NCBI GenBank assembly: GCA_030867875.1 | Contig: JAOWCC010000019.1 | Coordinates: forward strand, 29,966,966 to 30,030,965 | Direction: 5' to 3' | Length of the DNA: 64,000 nucleotides | From: Actinernus sp. WN-2022 | Lineage: Eukaryota > Cnidaria > Anthozoa > Actiniaria > Actinernidae | Part shown: positions 46,001-58,000 of the stretch, piece by piece | Layout: the number at the start of each line of letters is the position of its first letter | Numbering within the stretch: the first letter of the stretch is position 1 | The notes under the pieces: generated by a model | The model's database searches: none | What the model was told of the DNA's origin: nothing | What the model saw: the letters and a program-made list of their open reading frames with translations, nothing else | Made by a program: the position numbers and the translations under genes

Positions 46001-49000
46001 TCTAAAGAGACCTGAAACAACCATGGGGGCTGGTCAAAGTCGGAACCTGGCTAATCCAACTCACATACAGTGTATGGTGCCATGTCCGGGAATCAAACCT
46101 GGGCCACAGAGGTGAGAGGCAAAGCACTTTATAACCACTGTGCTACCCAGGCCACTGCACATTGTATGGTTATTCAATTTGTGTATTTTTATCTAAATGA
46201 TTGTTTGCATCAAAGTCGCAACCTGCCTAATCCACGAATCAAATTGGAATTTAGCATGTTGGTTTTTGCGGAGGGACCTGAAAACCGTAGAACCCGTAGA
46301 AAAACCCTCAAAGCAAGGGCGATATACCAATTAACACACTCAACTCGCATATGGTGCCACATCCGGGAATCAAACCTGGGCCACAGAGGTGAGAGGCAAA
46401 GCGCTTTATAACCACTATGCCACCCAGGCCACTGCACATTGTATGTTTATTCAATTTGTGTATTTTTTATCTAATTGATCGTTTGCACTGACGTCACAAA
46501 TAGAATTGCCTCAAGAAAAAACTTATATTACTAAAATATTTTTAATGTTTTGTATAGAGCAGGCAAAAATATATAAATGATCAAAATGTTGGAGCAATAG
46601 AGTAATTTGTAACCGAAATGTTGGACAAATAATATTCGAACAATTTAGTGTAATTAGTATATGCAGTGGCCATGTTAGTGTACAGCTTTGGTACACCAAG
46701 ATGGCGGCCGAAAACTTACTCTACAAATAAAGTTGTCTTTCCCATCAGTAAGATCAGCGTTCACTTCAAAACACTTTAGATATCACTTTCAAAGGTTAAT
46801 AATTAATCAACTCTAACATTTTTAATTGGCCGAAATATATGTATTTTCATGACATTTAGGAAACATGCTGACCTTAGCTGTCACAACATTCAAAATACTG
46901 TAACTCAAAAATGAATTACCGTATCGACGTAAAATTTGTGAAAAATACTGAGAATACCGATATCTAAATCACATTAAAAGAACAGCGTTATATATCTCAT
47001 AGTTTAGATTTTAGAATTTTGATGACGTCACATGCAAAGGATCTATAACTGAAGAGTTGTGTGCAACAAGGGCGTAAGTGTCTCCTGATCACATTCTAAA
47101 TTCTCCTACAAATTCTTTGTTTTCTCAGGAAGAATTTAGAACATGATCAGAAGTCACTTATGCCCTTGTTGCACACATCTCTTCAATTGTACACTCATGT
47201 ACATTTACAACTGAAGGACTGTGTGCAGAATGGGCATGAGTGACTCCTGATCACATTCTAAATTCTCCTTCAAATTCATTGTTTTCTAGGGGAGAATTTA
47301 GAAATTGTGTGATCAGGAGTCACTTATGCCCTTGTTTCACACAGCCCTTCAACTAGTCATGTAGATCTGTTGAAGAACCAACTCTCCTTTTTTTCTGCTT
47401 AGAGTTTCTCCCAAAACTCTCCTAACCTACTGTACTAATGGAGTACTACTGAGAACCTTGATGCAGGGAGATAACTCATTATCCTTCATCACCCATATCA
47501 TAGTGGTGAGTTATTATTATAGATAACAGCCAGACAACAGGCCATTTTTCTGGCTGAATTACCTTGTTTACTATAATGGCCCGGGTTTGAAGCAGAACAT
47601 AAGCAAAGAACATAATAAAATGGCCACTTTAATTTGGGTCTTTTTCTTGGTGTAAGAAACCCGAATTTGTAGAGTTCCCTGAAAGTACAAACTAAAGCAA
47701 CACTTCGAAATTTTTAGAACAAAATTACTCACAAGTATTGCCACCCTCAACTATATAAAAAATATTTACAATGTAGCATCTGGGAGGAATCGAAACAAAT
47801 CCTAACCCTGATTTTAAACCAAACCCTAACTGTTGCTAATCCCTCACCACTAAGCCATGAGGGATTTTGCTGCCGATGATTGCTTTTTTAGAACTTTTAG
47901 CTTGCTTCACTTCATTAGCATACACTAATCATTACTGTATGCATTGTATTGTGTGTATTTTATTCTTAAACACTGCTGAAAACGATTTGCAATTCAAATA
48001 TTCAGATTTCTTACACCGAGAAAGAACCTTAATATTTGTTGTTATCATATCTAAAATTATCTGTATAGTGTTACAGTTTTCTTAACTTCATACTATTCTC
48101 ATATAATGTGAAAAATTATGTTTCATATATTATTCAAGTCCTCATTAATTATTCACGAGGTATTCAGCCAATCCAATGGTCTGATTTTAATCCCTTGAGG
48201 ACACTGGATACCTGGTCTAGTCCTCCTAGCAGTAACTGGAAAAGTTTCTAGTTACTGGAACAAGTTGTTCCAGTAACTGGAAATTTTTCCAGTTACTACG
48301 AATAAATTATTGAAAAACATCATGGCATGCATAATTACTCTTTTATTGATCAGATTAAACAATTTCCTTTCAAATTCCATTCATTATCATTATGAGGTGG
48401 ATACACCTCTTTTACTAAGTTAGATTATCATCCAGCAACTTTTATTTGTCTTTGATTCCTCCCGAATAATTAATGAGGAGTTGAAGTCGTTCAAAGTCCT
48501 CCAATTTCGGACTGGACGGGGATTTCAAGTCCTTGCAATTAGTTCCAGTCCTCGGCTGCGCCTCGGACTGGAACAAATTGCGCGGACTTGAAATCCCCGT
48601 CCAGTCCTCATTGTCGGACTTTAAACATTACTTATAAACCATTCCAAGGAAATAAGGCTACAATTCTAGACTGCAAAAATAATGTTCTCTGGATATCCTA
48701 GAAAAATTCTCCCAGGTTCTTTAATTGGTTAGACAGCACTCAATGTTCTCCTTAAAGGATATAATTATTATTAATGGTACAGTACCGACCAAAACTACAT
48801 GTAACCTCGCCTGTGTTTGGGTTTGGGTTTACTTTGTGTGTGCTTTTGAGTAAACGCAAAGCAAATGCAAGGGTGTGGTTAGTTTCAGTCAGTACTGTAC
48901 ATATGATGTAACTAGTACATGTATATGATAGCACCATATTATAGTGTGCACACAGCATCATCTAAATTAACTATTTGCTATTATACATGTAAACTGCAAA

Positions 49001-52000
49001 TGGTTAGACCTTCACGTCTTCTCATATAAGGACATTAAAAATCCTAGGTTTTCCTTCAGCCTCAAGTCTATCACTCTTTCAAGAATGTTATGAGCTACTG
49101 AAGTTAAATAAGGTTGCTTTACAGGGGAATATATAATTATACACTGTAATCAGAATGTATACTTTCATTAACTGTACATTAATTATTGTTTTCAGGATGA
49201 AATCCATGAGAGAGACAGGTTTAGTGACTTTCTGCTCATCTCCCTGAGGGACATACTTTCTGTAAACAAAAAGATTAAACTTGTTCTAATGAGTGCTGCA
49301 CTGGATATTAATCTGTTCATTGAGTACTTTGGAAAATGTCCTGTTGTCCATGGTAAGTGTACTATTAATAGAACAATTTTCCTCCTCCTTCTCCTCCTTC
49401 TTCTTCCAATAAACTCACCTCCTTCAATACTGAATATTCTGACTAGTGAATTTCTAACAAAAGTAAATACAGTGTATGGCATCCATATATGCATAGCACC
49501 TGCACATTGGACTGGTCTTAAAATTATTGCTAATGGCATTTTCTGTAGCGGAGATTCTGCTAGGCTCTTCTATCAGCCAGTACTCTGTACTGGTACAAAA
49601 TACACAATGTAGTAGTAGCAAGCCACATGAAAAAAACCGAACAGCCCCATTTTTTTCTGGTACAGTTAAATGGCATATGCCGGTCTAGAAGAATATCTGT
49701 ATTTAATGGCCATATTTATACAGCATGCCATATCACCACAGTCTCCTGGCACTTTACATATTACTGACATATCCCATCAGTGATTTTATTCGGACTGCTT
49801 ATGATGCTAATAGCTGCCACGCAGTTTACAATGTTGAGTGTGTGGTTATAGTGCAATGGCCAGGATGCTGTACCGACAATTACCTTACAACAGGTTCTTT
49901 CACATCTCCTTCAAATACTGATTAGAAGGAGACAAAGCCAATGGCTTATAAACATCTCTGCATAAGGACGCGGCCAGGATTCAAACCCCCATGCAAAGTC
50001 TTCAGCAACTATTCAGTTTCACTCATACATGTACATGTCTTGGATATGATACATTTGTATCTGAGTATAAAATATAAATTTAACATTATTCCTGTCTTTT
50101 CTTCTGTTATTAGTACCTGGTAGGTGCTTTGAAGTCAAGGAACTGTTCCTGGAGGATGCACTCAACATGTAAGTGTTTATTGATTAGATTAAGTGCTGGA
50201 TTGTATGAACTGCATTAACACTCTCCACATAACAACAAACTCATTTATTCACTGGTAACCTTTGTTGTTTTCAGGACATCCTATAGAAACAAGGGAATGG
50301 AGAGGCACATGAAGGAATCAGGAAAGGGTTGGTAGATTGCTGGAGTCGAAAGTAATTTCAATTGGTGGTTGCTTCAAATGGTTTTGCATTAATTTTTGCT
50401 TATTTATAGTGTTTTTATTGGCTGTGAATTTGTTTTTGTAATTATCAGCCAATCAAGTTCCAAACATTGTTTTGGTGCATCTGCAGTCAATTTTTATTTT
50501 AGCAAGAGTTATCCACTGTTTGTGTAATTGCATTTTCGATATAATGTACATGTACCTTTCCTTGTGATTTGTTCAGGTAAAACCAATCTCGAATTACTTG
50601 AGTTTGTTTTTATTTGCTCCTGTGATTTGCTCTGTAATTACTTTGATTTTGGTTGTACAGTATGACACTCAATCAAAAAACTGCTCAAAGAGAGCCTTTC
50701 TGTAAAATGTATGTCTAGACATTTAATCACATATGTTCTTGTTTGGTGCGAATTCATACTGATTGTATTTCACTCTCATTTCTGCAGCATCATTTGTATC
50801 TGCTGAGATAAAGAAAGACCTTGATTTTAGCAAGCCCTTGTCCTCTGCTAAAGAAGGCTCACGAACAAAAGAGGAATTCAAAAGTTGCCCTGGTCTGATC
50901 CACTTACCTCCTGGTCCTATGTATAAGGCGTTGGGGGTGGGGATGAGGGGGGAGGTTGGCGAGCTTGCTGATGAGGAGCCTGACAATGATGCAGATGTGG
51001 AGATTGAGGTGTTTGAAGAGGAACTTGAATTGCAACCAGCTGAAGGTATGATTTTAGTGATGTATCTGCGATTTGGATGCATAAGCAAAAGACACCAATG
51101 TGTTTGTGGCATAAATGGGGGAGACATGCCATAGGCCAACTCCCCAAGGTACATGTATGAGAGATACTTTATCCCTGAGGCTTTATGTACCCAGACAAGT
51201 CCCTATCATTATATTGATAGTATAAACTTCACAAGCATGGAATGGCAACATGAATGCTCTATTGAGTTTATACTGAATACGAAAAAAACCTGTACATGTA
51301 CCCTTAGAAATTGTGGATCAATCCCGGTTACTGGGAAACCCCCACCCCTCCCCCACACTTACCCTAACCTTTAATGGTTAATCATTAATAGAACGATGCA
51401 TATCCAAGGGAGGGGTGGGTGGGTACAGTTTCCCAGAAACTGGGATTGAGCCAATATTGCAAGCCTAGAAATAGGCATATTGGACTTTGGATTGGGTAAA
51501 CACCTGACACCAAGGCTAAACGTACAAACATGACCTGAGGGATATGGCCCATTAACTGAAATTAATGACTGAGATTAACTTTTTCAAACATGACTTTAAG
51601 GCTTGCTTAGTGAACTTGATTGACATACATTGTAAACGTCAATCACATCTGGATTTTTAATTAAATCAAACAACTTAGACATAAGCATCAATCACATGTC
51701 TGGATTTTTTATTAAAGTCAAACAAACTGCCGCATCACCGTAAACGCAGGATGGCAGTTTGATCGGAAAGAATTATCGCATAAATACGTGTTTGAACGCC
51801 TAAGTCTACCTAAGTCAACTTAGGCTGACTTAGCTTGACTTGGCCGTAAGTCAACTAGACAGACTTACGTGCTCTAGTATGAATCCACCTTTTAACATGC
51901 TTTTTTTATGACTAGTGAACTTTACGGGCTACAATCGGTTGTAGCAACGCTGGGTTTGAATACTATTGAGCCATATCACCAGTATCTATTCTAGGGCATG

Positions 52001-55000
52001 ATTTTGTGATATTGTAATTGCACTTTGACATCTTATCTTAGTTTGCAAAACTTTGTTTAGGTGGAGCACTTGTCCAGTGCACCAAGACACACAGTGGTCA
52101 AACGTATGCGCATGCATCAAAAGTATTGCAACAACAGCATATTACAAAACAAATTCAAAGCGAGCCGGCGGCCGTCACTGTTCACACACCCGTTTTCAAA
52201 CCTTGAGAATTTTTTGGGTAAATTACGAAAACATTTGGTAAACTCACAGTTTGAAGTTTGTTCAATTTTCCGTCGACTCTGAAAATAAAAAGCTTAACTT
52301 TCACGTATTTTTCTTAACTTTTTGGGGTAGAAGTTCACTGTAATATGTTTTAAGGTAAATTTTGTGCGGGAAATTTGCGCGACCGCCCACCAGACTGACC
52401 GTAATACGCACGCGCAGACGTTTGACCGCTGTGTGGCACCAAGATATTTGTAAACAAATTGAGTCTGGGTACAAGATTATTGATATGCAAACTGTCATGT
52501 AAATGTACATTGATTGTTTGGTCACAGTATAAAGTAAAGTCTGAGTCATTTCTGTCAATAATTGTAAAGATAACAAATGGTGTAGGTGCAGGATGATGTT
52601 TATGTTTTTGTGAACCAGATGAAGATGCTGAACAAAAAATAGCAGAGGACTCCCAGGAGAAGGATTTTGACTCTCAGTTCCAGCTAGAGGATGACACGGT
52701 TGAGGAGGATGTCGATCTGCTGCTGGCTGCTGAAGATGACTTAACTGTGGAGGATGATCAGGAGGATATTGTGTTGGAGGATGACGAGGAGGAGGACAAG
52801 GATGGAGATCGAGATGTGAAAGACACAGAAGAATGTATTGACAGTACGAAGTCAGCTGGAACAACCGCTGGAATGCAGGAGGGATCAAGGAATCACAGCC
52901 AGGTGTGTACAATACACATATTAAACAATTATTGGACGAGGCTGAGCAAAATATCACGATCTGTTTGTGGCGAGCTACCAGTTATTTGTTGATGCCAAAG
53001 GCAGAGGCAAATATTACTGACAGCGAGACACGAACAATTCATTATATTTTTCGATAGTTGAGTTCAATAATTGTTTTATCCTTCAACAAAATATAAGCCC
53101 CCATCACGTAACTTTTGTTAAAATGGTTCTGCAAGGAATTAAGCGCACGTGCGGCCGTACATGTCATGATATCGGTATATTTATTTTTATCGAGATTGGA
53201 TTTTATGTTATGAAACCAATTGTATATGGTTATCCTACAGTATGTCCTATAAAAACAAAGGATGCTCGAGCTCTTGAAAAGTAGCCTGAATTCTTGAAAA
53301 GCTGCTAAATACAATCGTGTTCCGCTTGTGCACAGTTTTTCAACACCTCGAGTGTGCATTATTTTTAAAGGACACGGAAAACCGTCTCTATTTTGTTAAG
53401 TAACCCTGGTTCAAGCATATAGCAGTTTTCGAAATGAATCACGGGAGCAAGTAAAGACACAATGAGCCAATCACGAACTGAAGTAATTCACGATTGGTTT
53501 TACTTTAATCAATCACAAGGAAAACTAAACGCAATCGTGGATGGTGTGATGATTGATGGCGTGATGGACCAAAACACCTTTGGTTGTAGTTAAGCACTTG
53601 ATTGCGGCTGGTAATCACAAAACATTTCCCACAGCCAATAGGAAAACTGAGCAAACGCAAAACCAAAGCAATCACGGATTGCCTTCAACACTCAATCGAA
53701 ATCCACTCTATCCCTATATGACTGTCTTACATGTATCTGTCAGGTATAACAATGGTAACAGCAATAGTTTGTTCTTACGAATACATTGTTTGTACAAATT
53801 CCAGGAAGATAGTGATGAAGACGACTACTTGCGACAAGAAATGGATGATAGTATATCTGAAGCCTGGCTTAAGGTAGGAACATGTTCACCCTGTGAGATA
53901 TCGTAAAATCGCGGTTATGAGCGCCCCTCCTCCCCCACCCTAGGTAGCATTGCCTCTTTAAATTGACCGAATTTTTTTGGGGGGCTCCTGTTGTTCAGAG
54001 AAGGGTGAGGATGAAGGGCACTTTCTCAGAAATTGTAAAGCATATCAACAATTTATACAATTAGTGCAATTAATAAACTTCACAAGGAATGAAAAAAAAA
54101 TGTTTTGGAGAAAACAGGTCTTCGCGACCTTCGCGGTCTACGTAACCTTAAAGACTCTATGTCGACCGGCATGCAATGCGGGCGCTTTGGAGTTTCGTAT
54201 CATACGAAAGTCGAGTTTTAGCGTGGAAAGCTGTAGTCGCTCAGTAATCTTCTTTGATCCTTGTAATCATTTCGATTTTTAGGAAAGAATTACTCTCAAA
54301 AGACGTATAAGTCAATTAGTTAACTTCACATTCAGTTATTTGGCAAGAATCATTCCGTTCTACACTCTTGTTAGACCTGTTATGAGTCATGAGTTTAAAC
54401 TTAGAGACGTCCATCTTTTAGATGGCGTCCAAGGCCGAACCAAATCGGCAACTAGTTAGAGGAGGACGGCCCAAAAAACCAGTGACTTTGAAAGTGATAT
54501 ACTTAAGAGAATCGGTACAAGACCAGTGGAGGGATTGGAAAGCCTCGAAGGGTTATTCAAGACTCGCGGACAGTGAATTCCGGGTTCTGGGCCTGGATTT
54601 GTGACTCGTGAAGATTGTAAAATCTAAGCTCCCACAGCCATTGTTCGACAGTTTTACCCCGGGGGGTACTGGACCCATGTTTGGGTATAGGGTTGAAACC
54701 CTGACCCTGTTTAGGACAGAAAAACTCTAAATACCTACCCTGTGTAGCACAACACCCTCTAGTTTAGGACCCTGTTTAGGACAAATGACAAAATACAGAC
54801 TGTCTTGTTTTACACAATTGTGTTTTATTGGCAATTGCAATGATTGGGTGACAATGATCTTGTGGAGTCACTGATGACTTGTTAAAGACCGGTGAGATGA
54901 GGATAATCGTGCAATCGATACCCTGGTTAGGACAGGTAGGACAGACTCATGAAATTATATACCCTGTTCAGGACAGAGGCCAAAAACCGTACCCTGTCCA

Positions 55001-58000
55001 GCGCACGTCCCTGTTTAGGCCACATAAGGGAGTACCCCCCCCCCCTGGAGTTTTACAAGAATTTCAACTCTGTCGTCGTGCTAAATCGTTAAAGAAATCT
55101 TTATAAAAAGAAATGTGCAGAGATTATACTAAAATCCTTCTGAAAAATATAAATCGTGTACTTTAATACACAACTATTTCCTGTTTGGTGTTCTCACTAG
55201 TGAACAGTCTGGTACACTTACATAATGCGCACTTCCTTGAGGAACTGTTTCTAATTCTGAAATAATGTTCGTAATACAAAAACATGTTTTACACCTTTTT
55301 ATTTTTGTCTTTAGTTTGGCTGTGATAAAAATATTTAGTCGGGTGTTTTGTTGATTGCACAAACTTTTGACTTTCTTTTCAGCTGTTCATACCTTCAGTT
55401 GCACATGGCTTTCTCGATGTACCACACTTATACCGATTCGCCATACATTCTAAGTCAGCCGTGCTACAAGGGCAGCCACGTGTTTGGCCATCTTTCCTTT
55501 TTTTTATATTTAACAAATAAAGAAGCCTTAGCCATGTTTTATACTATCATAAAACACGATGAGCATTTGAGAACATGAGAGAAATGTTAAAGCACAAGCC
55601 GAAGGCGCGTGCTTTCAACATTTCTAGAGTGTTCTCAAATGACCAGAGTGTTTTATGATAGTATAAAACATGGATTTAAGGCTTCTTTATCTGTTTTATA
55701 ATATAGATTTACGCGCGCGATGAAAGGAAACCGCCAGTTGAAAACTATATAACACGGCTAACCATGTTATATACTCTGATAAAACATGGCTTCTTAGCCA
55801 ATCAGAGCGCGCGTACTATCGTATCTATATTATAAATAGAAATAATACAAGTATAAGTTGAACTGCAAATATCGGCTCTGTCTTCGTGTAGAACTTCGGC
55901 TTCGCCGGCAACCTTCAGTAAAATTGAATTGAAAGAAACACAGATAAATACCGATCGTATTGTCTATTGACTTGTTGGCGTTTCATAGAAACTTAAAACT
56001 CACCATAAACATTAATCCTCTGCAATTCGTCTTCCGATGTCTTGTGAGATCAAGATGGCCGTCACGAAGGCTAGCGAGGAACGCCAGGTCGAATTCTTGA
56101 ATCAAAACAAAAACAAACGCCCGCAATGGATGCCGGTCGACATAGAGTCTTTAAGGTTCCCTTGTTACAGAAGTTAAGAAATCCTTTCTCATGTTCATGG
56201 CACTTATAAACCTTCAAATTCAACCGCTAATCTGATAAGTAAATACATTTGACAGCTTTACTGAGTGTCAGGCTCTCTTACTAAAGAGCATTTAAATCGC
56301 CCACTTCCGAGATATGCCTCACTTCCTACGTACAAAGGAATCAATACGAGGCTCCGTGCATAATGCTCAGTCGTTCGTGACAAACTACAGAACTGCTGTA
56401 ATCTTATCACGAACGACTGAGTATTATGCATGAAGCCTCGTATTTATTGATTCCTTTGTATATAGGAAGTGAGGTATATCTCGGAAGTGGGCTATTGAAG
56501 TTGGAAAATGCATTTTCTTCAGTAATTCTTTATTGTAATAAACCATTCTAGCCGCTATAAAGATCGTTTTCTAAGCCCAGGGCTTAGAAGCCGGATTTTA
56601 CAGCAAGCCATGCTCACCATTTGAGGCTTCAAATGTGGACTACAGATATTATTGTTTCATTTTATCTTAATTACATGTACTTACGTAAAACCACAGTCTT
56701 CCCTTCTTATCTCCAGGGCCATGACGACTCGTTTGTTCAGATTCTTCACCTGATAATGAACGAGAACATTAGTGGTGAGTCATGGAATTTATATATCATT
56801 AGATACACTGTACAAAAACACAGAGCCAATTCTCACAAGACAAGAACAAACCAAGGAAAACAATTTCATTTCTAGTGCAGGGATTTTCTTGTAATTTGAT
56901 ACCATCTGTTAATTGTCCTATCTAGGGTTAGATCAGTTGAACAATAATTTAGTAGGACAGTAATTCAGTAGGTATTTACTAGATTGTATACTATTAATTA
57001 ATTGTCCTATCTGGGATTAGATCGATAGGATAATAATTTGGTAGGACATAAAGGACACTGAGTAATGCAGTGCTTTTCGCAAAAACCTGGAAAGCAAGGA
57101 AACAGAAATCAATCAGACTAGCGTCCTGTCATGTTGAAAATTTATCGCCCATTTTTTGGCGAAATGATCAGTCATAGTCCACTCTCCACAACAATGCGAA
57201 TCCCTGCTAGTGTCGGTTGTTTCTTTTATAAAAGAATCTGTGATCTAATTTTTCGACTTTTTATAGCCAAAAGAGATCAAAGTAAGTACCGAGACGTATT
57301 TAACTGCAATCAATTACAGCAACTCTTGAAAGGCAACTCTCTAGTAGAAAAATAGAATAGCCCAGTTCCGAGATATGCCTCACTTCCTACAAACAAAGGA
57401 ATCAATACGAGGCTCCGTGCATAATGCTCAGTCGTTCGTGACAGGACTACAGTACATTGTACGTCTGCAGTCTTTTCACGAACGACTGAGCATTATATAT
57501 GCACGGAGCCTCGTAGGAAGTGAGGCATATCTCGGAAGTGGGCTATTACATGTAAGTACCTAAATTAGTCGATTTGTGGACCTCCAGGGAGGGCATTTAT
57601 TCGTGATGGGACGCTAATTGGGGACGGGGGCTTTTGTTCATAAAAAGAGAGACATACTGTATTAGAACAGATCATGCGTTTGAAAGAACTTTGTTCGTAC
57701 ATGTAGCTGGGTATTTCAGTGTAGACTCTAAGAAGCAGACCGGTTTTTGTTGGCGTGGCAAATAAATCAAAACGTTATACTGTATAGCTGTTGCTCACAT
57801 AAAACTGTACAGCCGTAGTTTGCTTATTTGATAAACGACACCAAATGGGATCATTACAGTATTTAAAGAGTAACCTAGAAACCAAAACGTAACCTTTTCA
57901 TCGCACCCAATAAATTACTTCACAATAAAATCACCCCCACCCCCTCCAACCTATTAGTATTTATTTTGTACATGTTTTATTTTGTACACTCAACGAGAGG

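Larger units (their letters stand above)
54143..56159. mobile_element. 2-kb TIR element with internal ORF and nested MITEs
   Basis: AACCTTAAAGACTCTATGTC and GACCGGCAT..CAATGCGGGCG at the left are inverted at 56115-56159. Contains the short frame at 54422-54604 and two further MITEs. In YTHDC2 intron 13. Confidence 0.7.

Noticed and set aside
50723..51154. Minus-strand open frame of 143 codons
   Set aside because: Shadow of YTHDC2 exon 11; Ser/Thr-rich low complexity from the reverse of Asp/Glu codons.
52301..52957. Minus-strand open frame of 218 codons, the longest single frame
   Set aside because: It is antisense to the acidic YTHDC2 exon 12 (GAY/GAR-rich DNA gives few stops in reverse) and runs into the hAT-like MITE. 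The product is low-complexity His/Pro-rich with no domain.
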